From Harmonia axyridis (lineage: Eukaryota; Arthropoda; Insecta; Coleoptera; Coccinellidae), in assembly GCF_914767665.1 (NCBI RefSeq), contig NC_059502.1:46598753-46662752 (forward strand): a stretch of 64,000 nt of DNA. The letters are read 5' to 3'. Below the pieces are notes generated by a model. That model saw nothing but the letters and a program-made list of their open reading frames with translations. It was not told the origin of the DNA and made no database searches. Of this stretch, positions 54,000-64,000 are shown one piece after another; the first letter of the stretch is position 1; each line of letters starts with the position of its first letter. A program made the position numbers and the translations under genes.

Positions 54000-56143
54000 G
54001 TGATGGCAAATGTAAGAGAGGTAGTATCAAGTACCGGCGACTTGGTGAGTTTTTTGCTAGAGAACAAATTTTCCAAGCTTTCGTACGACGACAAAAAATT
54101 CGTAAAAGAGTTACCTGTTCCTAGACCGTCTATGTCGAATCTGATCCAGCGCACAATGAGTCATAATCGGGCCTTTTCAAAAACAATTTATGAAAAATTT
54201 TATTGGTTTACCGGTAGCGAAACTAAAAATAAACTTTTTTGTTGGAACTGCCTGCTATTTTCGGATCAAAAAAGCCCTTCTTGTTCGACTGGGTACGATA
54301 ATTTGAGAGAAATTCATCGCGCGTCGGGTAAACATGAAGTCACCAAAGAGCATATTATCCATTCTTCACTAAAATTCAAATTGTTCGGCAAACAAAATAT
54401 AATCAATAGTTTAGACAGTGCTCATTGCGAATTCCTTAAAAGCTTTAACGATAAGGTTGCAGAAAATCGTAAAATGATGAAGCATTTATTGAACATCATA
54501 ATTTTTTTATCAACACAAGAGCTGGTCTTTCGGGGAAACGATGAAAGTGTCGATTCCGACAATCGGGGGAATTTTAAGGAGCTCGCTGCATTCGCCGCCA
54601 CTTTAAATCGAGATTTTAAAAAAATTATTGACCCTTTCCCTTCCGTGTTTTGTGGTTTGTCAAAAACCATACAAAATGATTCAATAGATTCAATAACCAA
54701 AATTTCGAGGGAGAAAATTCGCGAGGAAATAAATAATTCTGCGTGCTTTTCTTGGGAAATAGACGAAACAACGGATGATGTTTTTGTCAGATGTCAGTAA
54801 TTTTCCGCTTCGTTCGAGACGGTAAAATATCCGAACGATTTTGGGGTTTTTTCGATGTTAGTAAAGGTCGAACCGCGAATGATATTTTCAATGCCTTGTT
54901 GGACAATTTTAAAGATTTCAATTTAGCGACTAAATTAATAGGTCAAACATATGACGGGGCAGCTGTGATGGCGGGGGAAATTAATGGGTTACAAGCGCGA
55001 ATAAAAACAATAGCTCCTCAAGCACTATTCACGCACTGTTATGCACATAAATTGAATTTAGTGTTACAAGATTCGACCAAGAAAATCAATGAGTGTCGTG
55101 TGTTTTTTTCGAATCTTCCAGGATTTTCGTCGTTTTTCACTAAAACAGGTAAACGCACTAATATTCTAGACGAAATTTGCAAAAAAAGATTACCCTCTAG
55201 CTCGGAAACTCGTTGGAATTTCAAATCTCGCGCTGTAAAAACAATATTCGATAAGAGAGAAGAATTAATTGAAGTTTTTGATCATATCAGCGACAATTTA
55301 GATGAATGGGATGATATTACAATACGTGAAGCTACCGGTCTGAAGAAAATGTTGAATGATTTAGAATTTTTGTTCATTCTCTACTCTTTTGATTTGATTT
55401 TTACATACACAGATCCCGTTTTTTCTATAATCCAGCATAAGTTATCAGATATAACTTATTGCAACGCCAGAATCACTTCTTTATTATCGACTCTGAAAAA
55501 ATTTCGCACAGAAGATGAGTATTTCATCCGCTTATATTCAGAAGTAGAAAAACTCGCAGAAGTAATGCCACCGAGTGCTAGACGTCGAAAACGTAAAATA
55601 GATTCCGAAATTCAGCTCACGGATAATTCCTCAATGAAACGGCTTTTTTGTGAAATTCTGGATTTAATTATAACTCAAATTGAAATAAGGTTTAAAGACA
55701 CTTCATCACTTCATTTTTTGGAAATAAAGAATTTTAATAAATTTGATATATACGTTCGTAATTTTCTGGAAATACCTTTCAAATCTTTGATCGATAATTA
55801 CAAAAACTTTTTCGATAAGGATAAACTCAAACGTGAGTTACAAATTTTGTACTCGGACAATGCTATCTTCGGCAATTCAAATACGCTGAATGGTATTACG
55901 GAATTCATTTTCTCAAATAATATTGTTTCCGATGTTCCTGAATTATATAAGTTATTTTGTATGATTTTGTCCCTGCCACCAACATCCGCGTCAGTAGAAA
56001 GAAGTTTTTCAGCGCTCAAAAGAATAAAATCTTTCAGTAGGAACACGATGTCTCAAGACCGTTTAAATAACCTGGCACTGATATCAATCGAAAGAGGTTT
56101 AGTTAAAGAACTAGCCAGAGGAAACATTTTTTCGAGAAAATAA
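54000..56143 (+). pseudogene. hAT transposase (TTF/ZMYM1-like), one frameshift
   Basis: Frame 1 (54000-54800): AFSKTIYEKFYWFTGSETKN, LFCWNCLLFSD, a TTF-type zinc finger with CWNC and later His, then the start of the RNase-H-like core CFSWEIDETTDD (first Asp). Frame 2 (54791-56143): VIFRFVRDGKISERFWGFFD, LIGQTYDGAAVMAGEINGLQ (second Asp), FTHCYAHKLNLVLQD with the CxxH signature, and C-terminal LPPTSASVERSFSALKRIKS (Glu) with the hAT dimerisation region. A single-base indel in 54770-54800 separates the frames; combined length of about 710 residues is normal for the family. Confidence 0.88.
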
Positions 56144-56200
56144 TTGATGACTTCGCGACTAAGAAAGATCGTCGAATTGATTTGATCTATAAAAATGAAT

Positions 56201-56784
56201 AAAGGGTACGCAAGCTCATACATTTTTGACCAGAATACATGCGGTCATTTCCACAATATTTTTGTGGTCTTTATAAGATTTTTTATATTTTTATTTTATA
56301 CTTTTATTTATATGTATTCATGAGAGGTTTTCTCTATGTTTATTCAAATATATATGTTATGTTGATAATTGAATATTTTATTATTTCTGTTTTTTCAAGA
56401 GTTTCTTTTTATTTCAGTTTTCATTGATTTGAGAACAACATTTTTATATTGGGTTATAATAGGGCTATTCTAGGCGAGGTTTCCCATTAAAAACAAAAAA
56501 CCAACGCGTCGTCAAATAGTACCTCTTGGGTGACGTGGAAATCTATTTGTTTATATATATTTATTTATTCCCTGAAGCATAGTGTTTATTTATTTATTTT
56601 TTCTTATATTTCACACTTATTAGTGGGTTTCGTAGAGTTATCCGGACGCCAAGGCATCAAGGATAACCCTCTTTTTGGTCAATGGGGGTATACGACCTTC
56701 CGTAAGATATTCACGGTTCCCAAAATCATTTTATATATATATATATATATATAAATTATATTTATTTATTATATTAATTTATAT

Positions 56785-56822
<38 letters not shown>

Positions 56823-57295
56823 GGTGTCCCAAGGTGAGTGGCCTATTAGATTATTATGGAAACTATTGATGGTAAAGATTTCAAATTTTGTGGATAGATA
56901 TTTGGCCATGTAAGGTACATTTTTAAAATAATTTCATATTTCCAGTGTTGCCGGATGTACGACAATTTGGCAACAACTTTGTTATTTTGAATAGGACATC
57001 CGGTATTTCTATTTTTTTTATGATACTCCATGAAATATTGAATCTATTCACTCTTACTTTTCCATCCCTATCTTCAACGGTTTTTGAGTTATTAATTATT
57101 TTTCGAAATTTAAGATCAAATTGGCGTATTACGAAAATGACTCTAGTTCACTCAATATTTGAGATTTAAGTCAGAAATTTTGCAAGTCGTTAGATATTGA
57201 TCTGATCTGTGTCACTGCTTTTGAATTATGGATGTCAATAATACAGGACGGACCAAAAAAAATCATCATTTGCCAAGTTACAAAATTGTAAAAAA
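56201..57295. other. AT-rich region with (TA)n tracts, no gene
   Basis: TA tracts at 56731-56753 and 56793-56820. A cgggtgtcccaaggtgag word at 56821 resembles a MITE end of the cagggtg type. Open frames are short, hydrophobic and A/T-driven. Confidence 0.4.
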
Positions 57296-57300
57296 GTCTA

Positions 57301-57727
57301 TTTTTTCAAATTAGACACCTAGTATATTTTTCAATTCTTGGAATCAGTACAACACACTCTACAATTTTTCTATTCACGTCCCTATACCTATCTCAACTGG
57401 ATTCCGAGTTATATGCGTTATATGTGTATATCTTTCTTGAGTCATTATTTATAGAAAAACCTCGGAACAAAACACCTGTTAGGCAATAATTGTTTATTTT
57501 GACATTTATGGATTGAACTGATTCATTGATATATCGATCTATGAACGACAAAGAGAAAATAACAATACAAAAGAAATTAACACTTATTGAATCAATGTGA
57601 AATCTAATAAACGCATATAACTCGGAATCCAGTTGAGATAGGTATAGGGACGTGAATAGAAAAATTGTAGAGTGTGTTGTACTGATTCCAAAAATTGAAA
57701 AATATACTAGGTGTCTAATTTGAAAAT
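57301..57727. repeat. Foldback element, ~120-bp arms
   Basis: Arms 57301-57423 and 57610-57727 are near-perfect reverse complements (for example acctatctcaactggattcc mirrored as ggaatccagttgagataggt), with a 186-bp spacer. No coding capacity. Confidence 0.85.
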
Positions 57728-57748
57728 GTGGGTCGGCCACACCACACG

Positions 57749-57793
<45 letters not shown>

Positions 57794-57794
<1 letters not shown>

Positions 57795-57871
57795 TTGTTG
57801 ATCATTTCAAATTGCCTAGATACCCAAATCACCCCTACTTACTTCATTCGGCAAATAATTCTCTTACTGTA
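57794..57871. repeat. Left arm of inverted repeat flanking LINE
   Basis: attgttgatcatttcaaatt...ctcttactgta is the reverse complement of 61359-61435. Together with (TA)n on the inner side of each arm it forms a hairpin whose apex contains the LINE at 57921-61283. Confidence 0.9.
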
Positions 57872-57920
57872 TATATATATATATATATTTATTTATTTTT
57901 TTTTTTTTTTTTTTTTTTTT

Positions 57921-60900
57921 GTCACTGTTGTAGGGTAAGGCTTCGAGGTTGCCGGTTCCTCACAGAACAAGGCAACACTCAATTGCTAGTGAGGAAACTC
58001 CTCACAATTCTCGTGGTCCACAAGATCACCTCCTTCTGCGCCTTCTCTATTAGGTCCTCGTGAAGTCCAAGTTTGGCTGTGTTCCCAGTTAGATGCATCT
58101 CAACCAGCCCATTCGACTATGATGACTAGAGGAAGTATCGTTATGTGGGTAAGTCTATACAGTTCTTTTAATTCAAATGCCAGATCGTGATATTTAATTA
58201 TCTTTTCAGTGTACGCTTTTTCAGTGTTGTCGTCGGCCGGTACGGTGATGTCAACTATAGTGGCTCGGTTTTCCATCTTTTCAAGGATGACAATATCAGG
58301 CCGGTTGTGCGCGATTGGCCTATCAGTTATCAGTGGATGGTCCCAATACACCTTCACAGCATCATTTTCCTGAACTTGTTTTGGTAAGTATTCATGTATT
58401 TTTCTTTCTGTTTTTAATAATCCATATTTCAGGGCGATGGCTTGGTGGAATACTTTTGCCATGGCATTGTGCCGATCAGTGTATTCCCTGGGAGCGAGCG
58501 CGGGGCAAGATGATGTGACATGCTGAATTGTTTCTGGTGCCTGAGAGCATTTACGGCATTTATCACTAGGAAGATTTCTGCCCGTTATGTTTTTCTGATA
58601 CGCTCTTGTAGGGACCACCTGATCCTGGATCGCTGCCAGTCTACCTTCCGTTTCTGGAAAAAGGTATCCAGCTTTGAGGTATGAGAGCGATCTTTCTGTA
58701 TCTATATCTCTATTTTTTAGGACCGTTGGATATCTTCCGTGAAGTGCCCTGCCATGCCAATCCTCGCACAGTTCCTCGATGGTTGGAGATTCAGCCGGAT
58801 GATGTTCAGAAGCCAGGTTCAGCGCCGTAATGCCTTGATCTTCCCTGGAGAGAGCTTTATAGAAAGGTAAGTGTTTTGATTTGAAGTACTCTCTCATATC
58901 CTTAACTATATTGTGGTGTATGGTTTCGATATTTTGCATACCTCTACCCCCTTTATTCCTCGGTATGTATAGTCTATTTACTGAGGCATGAGGATGATGC
59001 ATTCCATGCCTGGTGAGGAGCCCTCGCACTTGAATGTCCAGTGCTCTGAGATCTGTTGTTGTCCACTTCACAATTCCAAAAGAATAAGACAGGGATGGTA
59101 TTGCCCAGGTGCTTATTGCCGTGTTCATAGCTTTGGCATTCAATTTGGCCTGTAGTACTTTTTTTAACCTGTTGAAAAATTTATGTTTGAATGCTTCCCT
59201 GGCTTCAGTTGTTCTAATTTCCATTCCCTGTTGGATACCTAGATATTTATATGTGTCCTCTGGTTGTAGAATTTTAATGGACAAGTCATCTTGTATCCTC
59301 ATCATGTCTCCCCCGGATATTTTTCCCCTTTTTACATGTATAGCAGCACATTTTTTTAGTCCTAATTCCATTTTTATGGTTTTTGTGAATGATGTTACAA
59401 TTTTGAGTTGCCTTAGGAGCTGATCTTCATTCGCAGCAAAAAGCTTCAGGTCGTCGATGTAAAGGAGATGGTTTATTTTCGTGTTGTTTCGTTTCTCAAT
59501 GACATAACCATAGCTGGAGTTATTTAGGAGCTTACTCAAGAAGTTTATCGCTAGGCAGAACCATAGGGTACTCAATTTATCCCCTTGAAAAATTCCTCTT
59601 CGAATGTTGACTTCATCTGTTGTATAGTTGCTACAGTTGGTTTTTATATGTAGTCTTGTTCTCCATGTATCCATAAGATGTTTAAGTAGGTTGATTATGG
59701 CCTCAGATACACCGTAGAGCTTCAGGGTTTTGAGTAGCCACGAGTGTGGTATTGAATCAAAGGCTTTTTTATAATCAATCCAAGCCATGGACAAATTCCG
59801 TTGTTTCTTCTTGGCCTGTTTTGTTATTAGAGTGTCTATTATTAATAATTCCTTACATCCCCTCGCATCTTTTCTGCACCCATTTTGTTCCTGTGCCATT
59901 ATTTTGTATTTTCCTACATGTTTCCATATTTTCTTCGTAATTATTCCTGTCAATATTTTATATACCGTGGGTAGACATGTGATAGGTCGATAGTCTTTGG
60001 GGTCTTCGCTGTTCGTTCCCTTGGGTATCATGTGCGTTACACCAAGTGTACAGAAGTCAGGTATGAGTGAAGGCTTACTTAGGGCTTTTTGGAATACTGT
60101 TGCTAGACATGTATGTGTTGAGGTGAAGTATTTCCACCAATAGTTGTGTAGACCATCCGGGCCCGGTGCAGACCAGTTATTTGTTTTCTTTAAAACCGTT
60201 TTTATGTCTTGTTCAGTGATGTTTTCCTCTTCCATAATGTATCCACTTGCTTCCTCCTCTGCTTCCCTTATCCAAAACGCATCATCATCATGCTCCTCAT
60301 TTCTGCTCCATATTTCTTCCCATGTTGACTGTATGCTTTCCTTTGTTGGGTGTTTTTGCTCAGATGTTGTTGTTGTTGTTGTTTCAAGTGTGCGGTAAAA
60401 TTGTTTCGGGTTTTTATAGAAAAGATTATTGTTTCTGTATCGTTTGACCCTCTCATTGTATCTCCTCAATCGGTTTCCTAATGCTTTCGCTTTTTGTTTC
60501 AGAATATCGCATTCTACTGTGAGGCGATCCTTAATTTGTTCTCTGCTGATGTTTGATACCGATGCAATGTGGAGTGCTCTTTTAATTACCTTTCTAGATG
60601 GTGAAGCGGTGTTTAGGTAAGTATGAAGTGTGCCAATTCTTTTTCTAATACCGTTTATTTTCTTTTCCAGACGAGCTTTCCATGGAGGGTCTTTTTGTGT
60701 TTCCGTCTCTCGTTTCTTTGTTTTTCGTCCTATGTTGTTCTCTTCACACACTGTGATCGCTCCGGCATAGACAAAATCCACAATATCTTCAAGAGTTGAG
60801 TTGTTATTTATATGCATTCTTATGACTTCGTTTGTTCTTCCCACGCTTTCAAAGATTTTTCGAGATCCTCTTAGTCTCGGGATTCCAGGTCTATCTTGGG

Positions 60901-61281
60901 GGGAGATTTTGCTATACAATTGCAAATTTCTGTTGAAGACTTTGCTGGTGTTTTTTATCTGAGGGTTTTGTTGATGTTGGTTTTCTCGATTGACTTCCTC
61001 AGTTTCTGTGAGATCTTGGGTTGGTGTTGGTGTGTGGGGTCTGTAGCTTCTTTTGATGTTTGCCAGCTCAACACTTGAGAACTTCGAATTTTGTAGGATC
61101 CATCGGACTCTGTTTGAGAGGAGATTTGGGTATGATATCTTGTTCGGGTTGATATCATTCCACGTTGTAGTGAGTATCTCTCGGTAAGTTCTGTTGGAAG
61201 TTTGTTGAAGATCCTCTGCTATATAATGAACTCTCATTAGGAGAATATTTTCTTCCTCTGTCCAGCGAGTTCTCCCGTCTC

Positions 61282-61283
<2 letters not shown>
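57921..61283 (-). mobile_element. R4/Dong-like LINE, slightly 5'-truncated, in (TA)n
   Basis: Minus strand. The 5' end is cut within the Myb-like region at GRTRWTEEENILLMR, directly at (TA)n (61284-61350). The 3' UTR ends in a poly(A) (T-run 57899-57920) joined to another TA tract (57868-57890). Its family differs from the LINE at 23.4 kb but domain order is the same. Confidence 0.9.
57979..61283 (-). CDS. R4/Dong-like LINE ORF, one frameshift near the end
   Basis: Myb-like start, then RT: NWSAPGPDGLHNYWWKYF, KDYRPITCLPTVYKILTGI, MAWIDYKKAFDSIPHSWL (motif A), IRRGIFQGDKLSTLWFCLA and INHLLYIDDLKLFA (YIDD). CCHC-like CRKCSQAPETIQHVTSSC. Nuclease: HNRPDIVILEKMENRATIVD, ITVPADDN and KYHDLAFELKELY. 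The frame ends prematurely near 58100 because of a one-base shift at about 58114; the shifted frame continues IEKAQKEVILWTTRIVRSF to LTSN and TGA at 57981-57979. Otherwise intact over ~1,050 codons. Confidence 0.9.

Positions 61284-61350
<67 letters not shown>
61284..61350. repeat. (TA)n at the LINE 5' junction
   Basis: Near-pure TA of about 67 bp, inner side of the right inverted arm. Confidence 0.9.
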
Positions 61351-61353
<3 letters not shown>

Positions 61354-61358
61354 TAATA

Positions 61359-61435
61359 CAGTAAGAGAATTATTTGCCGAATGAAGTAAGTAGGGGTGAT
61401 TTGGGTATCTAGGCAATTTGAAATGATCAACAATA
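61359..61435. repeat. Right arm of inverted repeat flanking LINE
   Basis: Mirror of 57794-57871: acagtaagagaattatttgc through tgatcaacaat. Confidence 0.9.
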
Positions 61436-61506
61436 TATATATTGTATATATATGTATATATATATGTATATATATATATATATTTTAAATTTTCATAATG
61501 AGCTAA

Positions 61507-61567
<61 letters not shown>

Positions 61568-61592
61568 TAGCTCATTATGAAAATTTAAAATG
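61436..61592. repeat. (TA)n hairpin locus
   Basis: attttaaattttcataatga...gctaattca (61481-61509) is mirrored at 61562-61592 around a ~50-bp TA tract. The same unit recurs near 63730-63756. Confidence 0.85.
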
Positions 61593-61702
61593 GCTATATC
61601 TTTATAACAGGGCCGAATCCGAAAAAATGGTAAATAAAAAAAGTGTTTCTTTCAACCTCAAGAATCTTCGGTTGAAATATATGTACAAGTCAAAGACTCA
61701 CC
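61560..61702. repeat. Left arm of outer inverted repeat around the third LINE
   Basis: Reverse complement of 63610-63756 (attagctcattatgaaaatt, atggctatatctttataaca, gtacaagtcaaagactcacc all mirrored). Confidence 0.9.
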
Positions 61703-61776
61703 CTGAGGAGCAGATCTTCTCTTGGTAGAAATACCCGGGAAGCCCTGTAAGAAGTACCACTAAAGTGTGAAATTAA

Positions 61777-61827
<51 letters not shown>

Positions 61828-61902
61828 AATTTCACACTTTAGTGGTACTTCTTACAGGGCTTCCCGGGTATTTCTACCAAGAGAAGATCTGCTCCTCAGT
61901 GT
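61703..61902. repeat. Tail-to-tail LINE 3' UTR palindrome: poly(A)-(TA)n-poly(T)
   Basis: 61703-61792 is a plus-strand copy of the last ~85 nt of the LINE 3' UTR ending in about 20 A; TA repeat follows (61793-61812), then a T-run and the minus-strand LINE 3' UTR (61829-61902). Arms match essentially base for base (gagcagatcttctcttgg, gtacttcttacagggcttcc). Confidence 0.9.
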
Positions 61903-63479
61903 GGATAGATGACCTGTCTGATGATATTCACAGTGCCAAGCAAAACGGCTTTTTGCATCCATGTAATGGTATTATTTTGCATTTCTAGATCTTTGATATG
62001 CTGGACAGTTTTCTTTAGTACCAGTCCATTGACACTGATTATAAGTGGGATTATTTCCACCCTTCTCAACTTCCACATGTCTCTCATCTGCCTTGACAGT
62101 GGTTCGTACTTCCTTATCTTCTCTGCATAGGTTTTCATCATATTTTGATCTTGCGGAACGGCAAAGTCGATAATTACTGCCGTTCTATTCTTTTTGTCCC
62201 ATACCACCATGTCCGGTCTATTGTGTTCTGTTCCTATGTCGGTAAGTATCGTGAGGTCCCAGTATATCTTCGTTTCGTTATTTTCCATCACTGCTGCTGG
62301 GACGTACAAGTGGTGGGGTGTGAAATGCTGTATGAGGTTCTTATTCAGGCACAGAAGTTGATGTACCACCTTCCCCATGTTATCGTGTCGCGACAGATAT
62401 TTTGTGCTGGCTATAACTGAGCATCCCGATACTAGATGTTGTGTGGTTTCCTCAGCATTATTGCACAGCCGACATTTCGTGCTTTCTATCTGTTTTTTCA
62501 TGATATGCTTGCTGTAATTTCGGGTTGGCACTACTTGGTCTTGAATGGCAAAGATCGTTCCTTCTGTCTGTGGGAAGAGGTAACCCTGGGTCAGGTAGAT
62601 ATTGGAAGCAGCTACATCCACCTCTTCCAGATGCAGACTTGCATAGAACCTACCGTGCAATTGCTTAGTTTGCCAATTCTGTCTAAGCATTTCTGCTGAG
62701 TTTTCTCTGTCCTCTCCGTCTTCGTGTGCCATACTTTCCTGTGCTGTGACCCATTGATGGATTGGTAAGTAGGTATTTTTGAAATATTTTTTGATGTTAA
62801 CTATTTCTTTTTTACAGGTGTCTTCTAAGGAACTGAGGCCTCGGCCACCCTCCTTCCTAGGTAAGTAAATTCTCTCAATGGCCGAGTTAGGATGCAGCAG
62901 GCCGAACTGTGTCATTGTAGTTCTAATTTTTCTATCAATTAGTTGTAGATCCGTTCTCGACCATGTGAGTGCTTCCACAGTGTATGTGAATGACGGAATC
63001 GCCCAGATGTTGATGGCCATTATTTTATTTTTTGATGACAGTTGTGATTTTAGTATAAGCTTAACCCTCCTAAGTAGTTCTGTTTTAGCATGTTCTTTAT
63101 TTTCCTGTTGTCGTATTTCAAATGTTTGTTGTATGCCCAAATACTTATATTTTTCTTCCGTACTTAGAGTATTTATTTCTTTTCCATCTCTCAGCCTCAC
63201 GTTTTCCTCTTCCACAATTTTTCCTCTCTTAACTATAATCGCCGCGCACTTTTCTAATCCCAGTGTCATGCCTATATCCACGCTGAAGTTTCTAACCAGC
63301 TCCAATAATCCCTCCAGTTGTGCTCGTCCCCTCGCATAGAGTTTCAAGTCATCCATATAGAAAAGGTGAGTAATTTTCTTTTCCGTATCGACATTGTATC
63401 CATATGCCGATCTATTCAGCATTTTGCTCAGTATATTGAGCGCCAAGCAAAACCATGGTGGGCTCAGGCCATCTCCCTG

Positions 63480-63481
<2 letters not shown>
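61896..63481 (-). pseudogene. Third R4/Dong-like LINE, 5'-truncated inside the RT
   Basis: Minus strand, open from the truncation GDGLSPPWFCLALNILSKML through HLFYMDDLKLYARG (YMDD), the RT thumb, CRLCNNAEETTQHLVSGC (CCHC-like), and nuclease HNRPDMVVWDKKNRTAVIID with FAVPQDQN and KYEPLSRQMRDMWKLRRVEI to a TGA at 61896-61898. No breaks in about 525 codons. The apparent extension of the frame upstream is only translated (TA)n (Tyr-Ile repeats). A third family, distinct from the other two. Confidence 0.9.
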
Positions 63482-63544
<63 letters not shown>

Positions 63545-63581
63545 AATCTTCGGTTGAAATATATGTACAAGTCAAAGACTC

Positions 63582-63609
<28 letters not shown>
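63482..63609. repeat. (TA)n tracts with hairpin at the LINE 5' junction
   Basis: TA tract 63482-63541, then agaatcttcggttgaaatat...gactcaccc (63543-63587), a second TA tract, then the mirror of that segment from 63610. So a smaller hairpin lies within the larger inverted arms. Confidence 0.9.
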
Positions 63610-63617
<8 letters not shown>

Positions 63618-63756
63618 GAGTCTTTGACTTGTACATATATTTCAACCGAAGATTCTTGAGGTTAAAAGAAACACTTTTTTTATTTACCATTTTTTCCGAT
63701 TCGGCCCTGTTATAAAGATATAGCCATTTTAAATTTTCATAATGAGCTAATTCACC
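63610..63756. repeat. Right arm of outer inverted repeat around the third LINE
   Basis: Mirror of 61560-61702. Confidence 0.9.
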
Positions 63757-64000
63757 CCTGGTAACCGGAACACTGAAGTTTTCGCAAGTATAAGATATAC
63801 AATTTGAGCCTTGGAAATAAGCTACTAGATTGGAAAAACCATCATAAACTCACTTTTAACATTCCATTCGTTGAACAAAGTAGTATTTATAATACAGTTA
63901 TCCCAATTTCATTGACGATAAAGATTACATATTTTTCTCTTGATTTTCTATTTCATTTTCGATAATCATAACGAATTGAGCTCGCTACCACCCATATTAG
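63757..64000. other. Window end, nothing recognised
   Basis: AT-rich, no reading frame or repeat recognised. Confidence 0.4.

Larger units (their letters stand above)
52900..56200 (+). mobile_element. hAT element of ZMYM1-like type, right end not found
   Basis: Left terminus CAGTGACGGCTCGT at 52900 followed by a G/C-rich ggtcggccgggccgacc hairpin, as in many arthropod hATs. A long leader with a 110-bp tandem repeat precedes a transposase (54000-56143) in two overlapping frames. The expected mirrored terminus acgagccgtcactg was not found to the right, so the 3' end is deleted or too diverged. A polyadenylation-like aataaa is near 56198. Confidence 0.75.

Noticed and set aside
63482..63575. 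N-terminal extension of the third LINE with Tyr-Ile repeat and an ATG
   Set aside because: The extension is translated (TA)n plus flanking hairpin; true LINE coding starts at the truncation near 63481.

Overview
The window is AT-rich insect genomic DNA dominated by transposable elements. Two minus-strand coding exons belong to a host gene of the CD36 / sensory neuron membrane protein (SNMP) family. Exon 1 is at 36593-36718 and exon 2 at 6659-6816. Both boundaries are in phase 0 and the joined protein reads like the N-terminus of an insect SNMP. Nearly everything from 6.8 to 36.6 kb is therefore one roughly 29.8-kb intron packed with nested mobile elements. Insect origin is inferred from the SNMP-like exons and the element types; the order is not determined (a beetle is only a guess).

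Layout. 0-6.6 kb: a decayed mariner, a hAT-type MITE with a perfect 8-bp target duplication, and a pair of ~940-bp inverted arms around a SWIM zinc-finger exon. 6.6-7.4 kb: SNMP exon 2 and an unrecognised Cys-rich reading frame. 7.4-14.3 kb: 3' tails of R4/Dong-like LINEs, long (TA)n tracts, and Penelope-like elements (PLEs). One PLE has an intact 844-codon ORF, and three hammerhead-ribozyme candidates lie in PLE termini. 14.5-23.4 kb: a foldback element and a decayed Ty3/Gypsy element, minus strand, whose RNase H is split by a solo LTR of the same family. 23.4-27.5 kb: a nearly intact R4/Dong-like LINE inside the gypsy gag. 27.6-31.1 kb: LINE and piggyBac-like fragments. 31.1-36.2 kb: a 5.07-kb DNA transposon with 4-bp target duplication and a four-exon transposase, itself carrying a LINE.

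36.6-64 kb: SNMP exon 1, an RTE LINE fragment, and a long-TIR Tc1/mariner-type element (40.2-52.6 kb). That element is split by LINE A, which in turn holds a 1-kb Tc1/mariner derivative and LINE B, and it also carries a hAT-like element holding another Tc1/mariner fragment. Then come a ZMYM1-type hAT transposase (52.9-56.2 kb), a foldback element, and two more R4/Dong-like LINEs (57.9-61.3 and 61.8-63.5 kb) in (TA)n-centred inverted repeats.

The strongest unusual patterns are: (i) R4/Dong-like LINEs sitting at the apex of inverted repeats in TA/TAA microsatellite; (ii) hammerhead motifs in PLE termini, with one PLE unit starting within a few nucleotides of the predicted cleavage site; (iii) reading-frame continuity that dates several nested insertions; and (iv) a probable chemosensory gene whose first intron has become a transposon sink. 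All calls come from reading the sequence; no database search was possible.
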